Shown: in pieces, positions 55,904-64,000 of the stretch
Numbering within the stretch: position 1 is the stretch's first letter
How the letters are laid out: each line of letters opens with the position of its first letter
Assembly (NCBI RefSeq): GCF_004745425.1
Contig: NZ_PGGK01000001.1
Span: 186,001 to 250,000, forward strand
Direction of reading: 5' to 3'
Origin: Methanolobus halotolerans
GTDB taxonomy: Archaea > Halobacteriota > Methanosarcinia > Methanosarcinales > Methanosarcinaceae
DNA length: 64,000 bases
Position numbers and translations under genes: made by a program
The notes under the pieces: model-generated
Seen by the model: the letters and a program-made list of their open reading frames with translations, nothing else
What the model was told of the DNA's origin: nothing
Database searches by the model: none

Positions 55904-58555
55904 ATGGGTGAAGAGCAGTGGTGCAGTATACATTCAGACGATGTCTTCAACTTGCTAAATAGCCATCCCGACGGCCTGAGTCCGGAAGAGGCAGAGATCA
56001 GGCTTGCACGGGATGGATATAATGAGGTATCTTCCAAACAAGAGCATGGTTTTTTTTACCGTTTCTTTAAGCAGTTTGCAAGTCCCCTGATCTATCTGCT
56101 TCTCGCAGCTGCTGCTATTACATTTATTCTGGAACTGTATGTCGACGCGATAGTTATACTGCTAGTTGTACTGGCAAATGCAATAATAGGTTTTATACAG
56201 GAAGGGAAGGCTCAGCATGCCCTTGAATCCCTTTCAAAGCTGCTGGTGCCCGAAGCAAGGGTCCTGAGGAGTGGAATGAGCAAGGTATTGCCAAGCAGGG
56301 AGCTTGTTGTAGGGGATGTTGTACTGCTGGAGGCCGGGGACAGGGTCCCTGCTGATGTGAGGATATTCTATGCGAAAAATCTCAGGGCTGATGAATCTAT
56401 ATTGACAGGTGAATCAGTACCTGTGGAAAAGAGCACTGACTCTATAACGACGGGCTGTGTTTCTTTTGGTGACCAGAAGAATGTTTCCTTTGCCGGCACT
56501 CTGGTCAATCAGGGTCAGGGGAGAGGCATTGTAGTTGCCACGGGTAATCGGACTCAGATAGGCAGGATATCCGAATTCATCAGGGAAAGTAAGGAGATGT
56601 CCACTCCTCTTCTACGTAAAATGGACCATATGAGTTATGTGCTGTCTGCAGTCATCGTGGCTATAGCGGCGCTGACCTTTGCAGTAGGTCTATTCAGAGG
56701 TTACGGAGCAGTTGAGATATTTATGGCTTCTGTAAGCCTTGCCGTTGCGGCTATTCCTGAAGGATTGCCTGCGGTCATAACTATATCAATGGCCATCGGT
56801 GTAAACAGGATGGCTGCAAAGAATACAATTATCCGCACGGTCCCCGCCGTCGAGACCCTTGGCAGCGCCACTGTGATCTGTACGGACAAGACTGGTACTC
56901 TCACAAAGAATCAGATGACCGTGACCCGGATATATGCCGCAAGCCGCTGGTATGAGCTCACTGGCACGGGCTATGTTCCGGAAGGTGATTTCCTGCAGGA
57001 TGGGGTAAGTATCGACCCAATGGCTGACAAAGCCCTTATGAACACATTAAAGGCAGGTGTCCTGTGTAATGATGCCTCTTTTAAAGGTGTGGATGATATT
57101 GATGGTGATCCAACGGAAGGTGCGTTACTGATATCTGGCCTCAAAGCCGGGAAATTCTATCTGCCACGGAAGGATATCGTACCTTTCGAGCCGGAAGAGA
57201 GATTTATGGCCACCTTGCACGAAAATGAAGATGGTTCTAAGAGCATTTATGTAAAAGGTTCTCCCGAGAAGGTCCTGGATATGTGTATCTCTCAGTTCGA
57301 CGGGCAGCGTGCAGGTCCGGTGGATGCGGAAGGTATACTCGGGGCATCTGAACAGATGGCTTCAGATACATTGAGGGTGCTGGGAATGGCATACAAGGAT
57401 GTGCCTGCAGATGTGGAAAGTATAGAAGCGGAGGATATAAAAGAACTTGTATTTCTTGGTCTTCAGGGTATGATGGACCCTCCCAGGGAAGGAGTCACAG
57501 AAGCCATTGAAAAATGCAAAACCGCAGGTATCAGGGTCATAATGATCACAGGGGACCATCTGAGAACGGCCTATTCCATCGCCACGAAAGTGGGTATAGA
57601 AACAGAGGGTGCCCTTTCCGGAAAAGATGTGGGGAATATGTCCGATGAGCACCTGGGGCAGCGCCTGGATTCGGTATCTGTATTTGCAAGGACCTCTCCG
57701 GAGGATAAACTCAGGTTAGTCCGGCTTCTCAAGGATATGGGGGAGGTGGTTGCGGTTACAGGTGACGGGATCAATGATGCACCTGCCCTTAAAACAGCCG
57801 ATATCGGGATATCAATGGGCATTACAGGTACAGAGGTTGCAAAAGAGGCTTCGGATATGGTGCTGGCAGATGACAATTTCTCTTCTATCGTATCGGCTAT
57901 CGAGGAAGGGAGGGATGTTTATGGCAAGATACAGAAAATATTGCTATGGACACTTCCCACAAACGGCGGGCAGGCCCTCTCCATAGTGGCTGCGGTACTT
58001 CTGGGACTGACACTGCCACTGGTGCCACTGCAGATATTATGGCTTAACACTGTCACAGCCATCGGGCTCGGGGTTCCCATAACTATGGAGCCAAAGGAAA
58101 GGGGTATACTAAAAAGGCCGCCAAGGCCTCCGCGTGAACCTGTACTGACGCAGCTGATCAGGAGGAGGGTGGTTTTCGTCTCCTTACTTATCGTTGCAGG
58201 TGCATATCTGACGTTTTTCCTGAAAATGGAACGTGGGGGGGATATTGATGCAGCACGTACTGTTGCATTGAATACAATAGTGTTCTTCCAGATATTCTAT
58301 CTTTTCAATTCCAAATCCCTGCACGATTATGTACTGAGGGATATTCTTTCAAACAAGGCCATGTTATTGGGAATTGCTATCGTGTTAATACTGCAGCTTG
58401 TGATCACCTATGAACCCGCCATAAACTATATTTTTTCCACAGCTCCTATTCTGGCTGTTGACTGGCTGATCATAATGCTTGTATCGAGCACAGTATTTTT
58501 CCTGATAGAATTTGAGAAGTATTTGTATAAGAATGGGTACCTCTCGCAGGACTGA
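55904..58555 (+). CDS. P2-type cation-transporting ATPase with altered ion site
   Basis: About 883 residues with the full P-type set: LTGES near 167, the M4 motif IPEGLPAV near 283, phosphorylated Asp in DKTGTLT near 327, KGSPEKVL and TGDGINDAPALKTADIG. The layout resembles SERCA/PMR1 calcium pumps. In M5 the Glu is Gln (TNGGQ) and in M6 NxxTD reads NTVTA, so two calcium-site carboxylates are absent. The ion is therefore uncertain. The frame opens at 55865, but the family starts near MGEEQW at 55904. Confidence 0.9.
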   Translation: MGEEQWCSIHSDDVFNLLNSHPDGLSPEEAEIRLARDGYNEVSSKQEHGFFYRFFKQFASPLIYLLLAAAAITFILELYVDAIVILLVVLANAIIGFIQEGKAQHALESLSKLLVPEARVLRSGMSKVLPSRELVVGDVVLLEAGDRVPADVRIFYAKNLRADESILTGESVPVEKSTDSITTGCVSFGDQKNVSFAGTLVNQGQGRGIVVATGNRTQIGRISEFIRESKEMSTPLLRKMDHMSYVLSAVIVAIAALTFAVGLFRGYGAVEIFMASVSLAVAAIPEGLPAVITISMAIGVNRMAAKNTIIRTVPAVETLGSATVICTDKTGTLTKNQMTVTRIYAASRWYELTGTGYVPEGDFLQDGVSIDPMADKALMNTLKAGVLCNDASFKGVDDIDGDPTEGALLISGLKAGKFYLPRKDIVPFEPEERFMATLHENEDGSKSIYVKGSPEKVLDMCISQFDGQRAGPVDAEGILGASEQMASDTLRVLGMAYKDVPADVESIEAEDIKELVFLGLQGMMDPPREGVTEAIEKCKTAGIRVIMITGDHLRTAYSIATKVGIETEGALSGKDVGNMSDEHLGQRLDSVSVFARTSPEDKLRLVRLLKDMGEVVAVTGDGINDAPALKTADIGISMGITGTEVAKEASDMVLADDNFSSIVSAIEEGRDVYGKIQKILLWTLPTNGGQALSIVAAVLLGLTLPLVPLQILWLNTVTAIGLGVPITMEPKERGILKRPPRPPREPVLTQLIRRRVVFVSLLIVAGAYLTFFLKMERGGDIDAARTVALNTIVFFQIFYLFNSKSLHDYVLRDILSNKAMLLGIAIVLILQLVITYEPAINYIFSTAPILAVDWLIIMLVSSTVFFLIEFEKYLYKNGYLSQD

Positions 58556-58605
58556 AAGGATATGTGTCTGGACCGGGGTCAGATATTTTTCAAGATGCCT
58601 GGTAT

Positions 58606-59121
58606 CTATTTCCTGCGTAGTATGCTTTCATCCATCGGGTAGTATTCTGTGGCTGAATTGATAAGTTCGGCAGCTGTGTTCCTTTCAAAGGAATATACTT
58701 CAACACGCACTCCTGATGCTTTAAGGTGATTTACAAGGGCTGTGAAGTCGCCGTCGCCACTGACCAGTACCAAAGTGTCAACTTTTGAAGCTATCGATAT
58801 GGCATCAATGGCGATTCCCATGTCCCAGTCTCCCTTTGTGGACCCATCCGGCCTTATCTTCAACTGTTTTGTTCTTGTTTCCCATCCAAAGGTCTTTAAC
58901 AGATACTTAAATCCGCTCTGGTCCACTTCCTCTGTCTCGACCAGATAGGCAATTGCTCTGACAAGCTGCCTGCCTCCAAGCACAGTGGCAAGCAGCTTAT
59001 CATAGTCCAGTCTGCTGTCATAATAGATATTCTTGGCAGAATAGAACATGTTCTGTACATCGGCCAGCACTGCCACTCGCTGATCTTTGAAAATGGCTGC
59101 TTCGTTTTGAGAATTGAACAC
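58606..59121 (-). CDS. NYN-domain protein (LabA/TIGR00288 type)
   Basis: A 171-residue PIN-like NYN domain. The acidic metal site is spread over VLADVQNMF near 18-26, KGDWDMGIAIDAI near 95-107 and LVSGDGDFTALV near 118-129. Such proteins are predicted metal-dependent RNases. There is no second domain. It faces away from the EamA gene across a 399-base A/T-rich gap. Confidence 0.88.
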   Translation of the reverse strand: MFNSQNEAAIFKDQRVAVLADVQNMFYSAKNIYYDSRLDYDKLLATVLGGRQLVRAIAYLVETEEVDQSGFKYLLKTFGWETRTKQLKIRPDGSTKGDWDMGIAIDAISIASKVDTLVLVSGDGDFTALVNHLKASGVRVEVYSFERNTAAELINSATEYYPMDESILRRK

Positions 59122-59520
59122 AATATTTCATTCCTTAAACTTGATTTTTTAAATTATGGATGTTACAGATATAATATAAATCCTATTATTTCTTTTCTTA
59201 TCATATAGTTCGATAATTTTTTCGATGTCTCCTTCCTTCTGAAACTAACAAAAGATTGCCGGGATAAATATATTCTCTCTGGTAATTACTACTTTATCTA
59301 TGTTTAAACCTGATATAATCATAAATAATAGTATGATTGCTTGTTATGGTCTGTTAAATGTCATTATAATGACATTACCTTGTTTAGAATACAATTAAAC
59401 CTAATTTGTACTGTATATGAGCTTTATAAAGATAAAAATCAATTTTAGAACTCTTATATGCATTAATATTCATTAATAACTTTTTATTATAGATAATTAT
59501 TTAAATTAAGCGCCTATTCT
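59122..59520. other. A/T-rich divergent spacer
   Basis: No gene is seen. The base composition is much richer in A and T than the flanks. It carries a 20-bp perfect palindrome at 59357-59376 and a looser inverted repeat AATCATA/TATGATT at about 59317-59338. TATA-like stretches (TTTTTATTATAG, ATTATTTAAATTAAG) lie shortly before the EamA start. Confidence 0.55.
59357..59376. promoter_or_regulatory. perfect 20-bp palindrome, candidate operator
   Basis: AATGTCATTATAATGACATT equals its reverse complement. It lies 145 bases before the EamA gene and 236 bases before the NYN gene, the right size for a dimeric repressor site. Confidence 0.5.
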
Positions 59521-60519
59521 ATGGCGGCCATGAATTTAGAACTTAAAAACAATAATAACTCTTATTTAGAACTCATAATATCATGTACTATCTTTGGATC
59601 CAGTGGTATCTTCTTAAACCATATATATGGCATGCAAACAGGATCCATACTATTTTATAGGCTTTTATTCGGGTTTACATTACTTTTAGGTTACCTATTT
59701 ATCTCAAAAAAGTATGAAGTCTTTCGAATAGGTGAAAAAAAGCGTTTTCTACTTCTGATAGGTATTTTTAACGTAGTTACTACTTATTCTTATTACACTT
59801 CCATCAAATACTCTGGTCTTTCAGTAGCAGTACTACTTCTATATACTGCACCTATATACGTAACTCTTCTATCACCACTCTTTCTGAAACAAAAGATTAC
59901 TCTGCGGGGTATTATATCACTTTTTGTCTCGATGATAGGAATCTCCATGGTAGTGATACCTTCAAATGGGTCACTTGAACAGAACGGTCACCTACTTACA
60001 GGAATTATATTCGGCTTGATATCAGGTCTCTCCTATAGTGGGACAATCATGACAGTCAACCACCTGAAGAATGACTACTCAGGCACAGCGCAGCTTTTCT
60101 GGTCTACATTCATCAGTCTGATCATATTGGTGCCCTTCGCCAGCAATGTGCCGGAAGCCATCCTTTTACCGAATTTGCCTATACTTGTTATGTTCGGACT
60201 TATGACAACGGCGTTCGCTTCCCTGTTATATCTGAACAGCGCTTCGAAGATAAACGCCCAGACTGTGAGCGTTCTGGCATTACTTGAGCCGGTCAGCGGT
60301 ATAATATTCGGTTTCTTCTTCCTGCACGAACCGATTATACTGAAGACCGTCCAGGGATGCATATTCATACTTTTCGGAGCCTGCATCCTGGTCTGGGATT
60401 ACAGGACAGTACAGACATATGGAATGAAAGGTCCTTTTGTCTCGTTTCAAACTGCTTTAAAAAGGAGACTCCTGAATATTCCCAGGATCACTTTCATGTT
60501 ATTGTCCGGAAGATTCTAA
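59521..60519 (+). CDS. EamA/DMT-family transporter
   Basis: A 332-residue membrane protein of ten helices in two EamA halves. The first half includes IIGSSGIF-like ISCTIFGSSGIFLNH and YTAPIYVTLLSPLFL; the second includes SGLSYSGTIM and VSVLALLEPVSGIIFGF. It probably exports amino acids or other metabolites. The first 500 or so bases are notably A/T-rich compared with the rest of the window, a possible sign of transfer. ATG 59521 or 59530 may be used. Confidence 0.88.
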   Translation: MAAMNLELKNNNNSYLELIISCTIFGSSGIFLNHIYGMQTGSILFYRLLFGFTLLLGYLFISKKYEVFRIGEKKRFLLLIGIFNVVTTYSYYTSIKYSGLSVAVLLLYTAPIYVTLLSPLFLKQKITLRGIISLFVSMIGISMVVIPSNGSLEQNGHLLTGIIFGLISGLSYSGTIMTVNHLKNDYSGTAQLFWSTFISLIILVPFASNVPEAILLPNLPILVMFGLMTTAFASLLYLNSASKINAQTVSVLALLEPVSGIIFGFFFLHEPIILKTVQGCIFILFGACILVWDYRTVQTYGMKGPFVSFQTALKRRLLNIPRITFMLLSGRF

Positions 60520-60661
60520 GTTATGCTACACTTATAGTACAGTATGACTTCTGATCGGCGATTACAACTTTCAGATTGAAGTATTATCCGTTCAGAAAAA
60601 GCCGGTACTTTAATATTCCGGTACACATAAAAAACCTATCAGGGACTATAGGGTTGATCTT

Positions 60662-61999
60662 GTGAGGTATCTTGGAGTAGATCAGAAGTTAAAAATTAGC
60701 AAAGTTATCTTGGCTAATAGTATTCCTAAGATATGGGATATCGCGTACAGACTTTCACGTTTTCTTTTTTTGCGGGACTACGGGTACATGTACAAAAGGT
60801 ACCTTCAGCTTGATCTTAACAAAAAAGAGTTTGAGATCCGGCTTGGTTCGCTAATAGCCGGGCTACGTCCGCAGTTAAAGAGACGGGCTGTCAGTTATGG
60901 CATGGATGGTAAATGCATTGATGTTCTGCTTGCTGATATTCAGGAAGATTTGCTGTTCCAGTTTGAACGATGGACAGATGATGAATATCTTGCTTTTGTT
61001 AAAATGATATGTAAGACCATGCTGGATGATAAAGGCTCTGAGCACAGGGTAAAGTCACCTGGGGTTGTGGAAAGTATGCAGGAGGTAGATTCTCTTAATG
61101 GTCCTCTCACGGGAAGATTGATTCTGAATATGTTGGAAAACAGATGCTCCCTAAAAGAAAGGGAAATGCTGAAATTGCTCCGGAGATCAGAAGCTTCCCT
61201 GGGATCTACTCATGGACATTCTAACAGTGCTAGCTATGCCAATGGTCTTTATCAGACTTCATCCGGGAGAATAAAGATCCTTCTTATGGACGGCAGTGCG
61301 TGGGGAGATATCCGATCAATCCTTCAACATGAGTTCACACACTTCTTTACCCACGAATCCTGCTTTAATACCATCATCAAAGCCTGGCATGTCCCGCAGA
61401 GCACATACTTGTCAGAAGATGAGCTGGAGGATATACTTATCAACAATGTTCGTTCTGTTGTTTTACATCTTTACACAGGCAAAGCGCTGAAAATGGAAGA
61501 AGTTGAGCAATTCCTCCGCTGGAAAATACCGGTTGAAATAAAACCTTCTGCTGAAAACTTATTCAAAAAAACGGTATGTGAAGAATCTATCAATTCTGTC
61601 GTTTTTTGTATGGACGACATTGCTGAACTGGACATCATGAAAGATGATCTGATGGTACGGAATATGACCTTCAGCCTGTGCAACATTCTGGACGAGTCAC
61701 TTGCATATCTGTCCGAAAAATACACTGGTCTTACCTATGATGCCGGCAAGCTTGCCGTGACACACAGCACAACAGCAAACATCAGGGATTTCGAGAAGAT
61801 ATACAGGTCACTGGAACGCATTACAGCCAATATGAACGAGGAAGATTTCGACACGTTCGCTAAATGCCTGTGTGACAGGTTCCTTAGTATATGGGATCCT
61901 TTCTGGGGTATCAAGGAATATGAAGCTGCAGTCGACAGTATACTGGATGTACGGGTCTGTGTTCCTGATAAATGCACCATTAAAGACAAGACACATTAA
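60662..61999 (+). CDS. unrecognised protein with HExxH metalloprotease-like motif
   Basis: A 445-residue protein with a GTG start and GAGG nearby. I do not recognise the whole. HEFTH at 223-227 with a preceding helix (WGDIRSILQHEFTHFFTH) fits a zinc metalloprotease helix. About 120 residues later NILDESLAYL offers Glu345 as a third ligand, the spacing of a gluzincin-like site. No signal peptide or membrane helix is clear, so it is probably cytoplasmic. The N-terminal 200 residues are helical and charged. Confidence 0.7.
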   Translation: MRYLGVDQKLKISKVILANSIPKIWDIAYRLSRFLFLRDYGYMYKRYLQLDLNKKEFEIRLGSLIAGLRPQLKRRAVSYGMDGKCIDVLLADIQEDLLFQFERWTDDEYLAFVKMICKTMLDDKGSEHRVKSPGVVESMQEVDSLNGPLTGRLILNMLENRCSLKEREMLKLLRRSEASLGSTHGHSNSASYANGLYQTSSGRIKILLMDGSAWGDIRSILQHEFTHFFTHESCFNTIIKAWHVPQSTYLSEDELEDILINNVRSVVLHLYTGKALKMEEVEQFLRWKIPVEIKPSAENLFKKTVCEESINSVVFCMDDIAELDIMKDDLMVRNMTFSLCNILDESLAYLSEKYTGLTYDAGKLAVTHSTTANIRDFEKIYRSLERITANMNEEDFDTFAKCLCDRFLSIWDPFWGIKEYEAAVDSILDVRVCVPDKCTIKDKTH

Positions 62000-62016
62000 T
62001 TAGTAAAAAATAGAAA

Positions 62017-62040
62017 AGTACCTGCCACAAAGCAGGTACT
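62017..62040 (-). terminator. hairpin terminator after S-layer gene
   Basis: AGTACCTGC and GCAGGTACT form a nine-base-pair stem with a six-base loop. On the minus strand it is followed by TTTCTATTTTTT, about 20 bases beyond the S-layer stop codon. Confidence 0.7.
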
Positions 62041-62058
62041 CAAAAGCCGTTACCTGTT

Positions 62059-64000
62059 CTAGGTGCGTCTTCTGGTCATCCACAATCCTACTGTGACAAT
62101 TATCAGCAAGGTGAATGCTACTCCTGGGAAGGGAATTCCCTGCTCTTCAACATCAAAAGTACCATTAAGTGTTCCGATGCTCACATTATAGGTACCTGTT
62201 TCATTTCCGACTACAGTGAACTCCACTGACTGGTTAGCACCAGGATCAATTGTGACATTCTCTGTATCTGCCACTTCGCCGTTGACAAGGAGTTCTACTT
62301 CTTCCTCACCAGCCTCCAGACCGGTATTCTCAACATTCGCTGTTATTGTGACCTCTTCTCCTGTCTGAACAAGGAGCGGTTCGATGTTCAGGTCCGAGTA
62401 TGCGAATCTTGCCTGTGATTCCTGTACGTCGATATTCAGCTCAGCAGATAGATACTCATCCGAAGAGGTGGTCAGCTTGTGCATGCCCGGATCACGTGCC
62501 GTATAAGTGACAACGCCCTCCTCGTCCGTGGTACCGACGCTTCTGCTATCATAGAGCACTTCCACACCTTCTACAGGATCACTATTGATCAGGGTGACAA
62601 CTGAAATGTTGATAGTGTCTCCTTCGGTTATGCTTTCAGGTGAGACTTCTATGGCAAGTCTCCTGCTGACATCTTCCGGTGATATCACATCAACTTCAAC
62701 ACTACCCCGGGCAAAGCCTTCCTTTTCTGCCGTGACAGTGAAAGTGCCTGCCTCTTCAGGTGCATATTCTATGGTACCGTTCTCAGAGGTTTCTCCAATA
62801 TTCGTATCTCCAAACATCACTACAGCTTCAGCTACCGAAGTGCCCCTTGAAGTTACCTCGATGGTAACAGTATCATTCTGCTCGATGGCTCTGGGTATAT
62901 TGATAGTGAGAGGTTCGGTTGCTTCGGTAGTTACTTCGACGAACGGATAGTACCTCAGAGTACCGGAATCTGCTACCCTGAACGAGATCTCTTCGGTTAC
63001 ATCTACAGTATTATCCCTTGAAAGGGTAACTGAACCGTCGTTCTCCATAACGATCTCAGAGGCTGAGAATGAAGTTATCTCCAGTTCTCCGAAACTGTCA
63101 CCTGACTGAACTTCTATGTAGTCCTCTGATATCTGGAATATACCCTCGATGAATACAGCATTTGTCTCAGTTCCCCTGAATATGTTCTGGAAATGCACTG
63201 TTATTATGGCAAGATCGTCAGTATCACCGACATCTGTCTCGTATACATAATCGCCTTCACCGGACACAATACCAGTATCAACCTCATCTCCATTCTTCTC
63301 AAGGGACACAAGTACGGAATCACCTTCAAGGTCAACTTCTTCAATTATCAGCTCGTATCCTTCTTCAAGCACAAGCCGGGAACCTGTGAACAGGGATGTT
63401 TCCATATCGCTGTCGATCAGTACCTGCGAGAGCTGGCCACCTGAGAGCAGGCTGTCTTCATCTGCAAATGCAGTGTCATCTGAATAGCCGGCAAAATACT
63501 TCTCAGCAAGGAAACCGATGACATTGAATGTACCCCAGTCATCATACTCGAAACTGACCTGTTGCGGTTCGCTCCTGTAGATCAGGCTGCCATCAGGGAT
63601 CGATCTTCCATTGAGTTCCGTGATCTCCAGTGACTCCGTACCGACCCCTTCATCAATGTTGTAATAGAAACCTGCGAAGTTTAGGGGGGTCCAGGTAAAC
63701 GCTTCATCCTCTATGACAGTTCCCCTTAGCTCGTACGTGACGGGTTCTGAGATGTCCCTCTCGGGACCGAATCTGAGTATCTCATCATCAGCAACGACAA
63801 AATCAAGATTACCCATTATATTGACAGTATTTCCTCTGCTTAATGATATCGAACCGGAGTTCTCCATGCTGATCTCGTCGGAACTGATGGTCTCAACTTC
63901 CATTGTGCCAAAATCATCACCTGATTCCACCTCTATATATTCTTCGGATATCTGGAATATACCCTCGATGAATACTGCATTTGTCTCGGTTCCTCTGAAT
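62059..64000 (-). CDS. S-layer family protein, C-terminal part (5' end outside window)
   Basis: C-terminal 640 or so residues of a cell-surface protein of the Methanosarcinales S-layer (DUF1608) type; the frame runs off the window. One whole S-layer domain (about 270 residues, starting near YELRGTVIEDEAF) follows the tail of an earlier one. Two Ig-like domains and a CARDB-like domain (VTITANVENTGLEAGEEEV) come next, then a C-terminal helix and TRRRT anchor. Many NxT/S sites suggest glycosylation. Typical S-layer proteins of this group end in a charged tether, so the added Ig and CARDB part may mark an accessory surface protein. Confidence 0.85.
   Translation of the reverse strand, partial: FRGTETNAVFIEGIFQISEEYIEVESGDDFGTMEVETISSDEISMENSGSISLSRGNTVNIMGNLDFVVADDEILRFGPERDISEPVTYELRGTVIEDEAFTWTPLNFAGFYYNIDEGVGTESLEITELNGRSIPDGSLIYRSEPQQVSFEYDDWGTFNVIGFLAEKYFAGYSDDTAFADEDSLLSGGQLSQVLIDSDMETSLFTGSRLVLEEGYELIIEEVDLEGDSVLVSLEKNGDEVDTGIVSGEGDYVYETDVGDTDDLAIITVHFQNIFRGTETNAVFIEGIFQISEDYIEVQSGDSFGELEITSFSASEIVMENDGSVTLSRDNTVDVTEEISFRVADSGTLRYYPFVEVTTEATEPLTINIPRAIEQNDTVTIEVTSRGTSVAEAVVMFGDTNIGETSENGTIEYAPEEAGTFTVTAEKEGFARGSVEVDVISPEDVSRRLAIEVSPESITEGDTINISVVTLINSDPVEGVEVLYDSRSVGTTDEEGVVTYTARDPGMHKLTTSSDEYLSAELNIDVQESQARFAYSDLNIEPLLVQTGEEVTITANVENTGLEAGEEEVELLVNGEVADTENVTIDPGANQSVEFTVVGNETGTYNVSIGTLNGTFDVEEQGIPFPGVAFTLLIIVTVGLWMTRRRT

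Noticed and set aside
60600-60635. Two copies of CCGGTAC before the HExxH gene
   Set aside because: Only seven bases each and no symmetry; too weak to call an operator.

Overview
The window comes from a methylotrophic methanogen of the Methanosarcinaceae, most like Methanolobus or its relatives. It carries a complete mcrBDCGA operon, the methanogenesis marker radical SAM enzyme Mmp10, the large subunit of archaeal polymerase D, archaeal LonB, Rio2 and Tsr3, a Methanosarcinales-type S-layer protein and A/T-rich archaeal TATA boxes. There is no rRNA, CRISPR array or intact insertion sequence. Most of the window is ordinary core genome. Accessory or poorly known stretches lie at 8.5-9.1, 11.0-15.9, 32.1-36.6, 52.6-54.3 and 59.1-62.0 kb.

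Layout. 0-10.9 kb: information-processing genes (Rio2, a DUF460 nuclease-like protein, MobA-like, TPR protein, beta-CASP metallohydrolase, topoisomerase I, ExoIII, LOG-like, Tsr3), with a decayed peroxiredoxin tail at 8851-9018. 11.0-15.9 kb: a compact archaeal Tad/type IV pilus-like motor locus (MinD/TadZ-like ATPase with an altered P-loop, secretion ATPase, two TadC-like membrane proteins). 15.9-18.4 kb: two-subunit class I fumarase, tRNA-Leu and two small genes. 18.6-22.0 kb: PolD large subunit. 22.0-30.7 kb: mmp10 divergent from mcrBDCGA, a hairpin terminator, then a HyuA-like ATPase. 30.8-42.3 kb: AroA, DUF488, HtpX, a group of exported proteins, an ACT protein with homoserine dehydrogenase, DNA ligase, a cupredoxin-like lipoprotein, a COG1313 radical SAM enzyme and a PAP2 protein. 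42.4-50.6 kb: an MFS transporter, a histidine kinase/response regulator pair, a TldD/TldE pair and LonB. 51.4-51.8 kb: tRNA-Val, tRNA-Phe and tRNA-Gly. 51.8-64 kb: a NucS-like nuclease, small ORFs, a haem-type membrane protein, a GltS-like symporter, a P-type ATPase, a NYN protein, an EamA transporter, an unrecognised HExxH protein and the C-terminal part of an S-layer protein that runs off the window.

The most coherent functional unit is the MCR locus. Mmp10 is transcribed away from the operon that encodes its substrate McrA, whose predicted methyl-arginine is Arg286. The points most worth a second look are the Lys-to-Ser P-loop of the TadZ-like ATPase, the cupredoxin that has lost its copper ligands, the P-type pump lacking two usual transport-site carboxylates, the HExxH orphan, the probable CTG start of the beta-CASP protein, the peroxiredoxin remnant with in-frame TGA and TAG, and two perfect 20-bp palindromes in intergenic regions. 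I did not find a clear multi-gene system that is plainly new. The Tad-like motor locus is the best candidate for one with unusual features.
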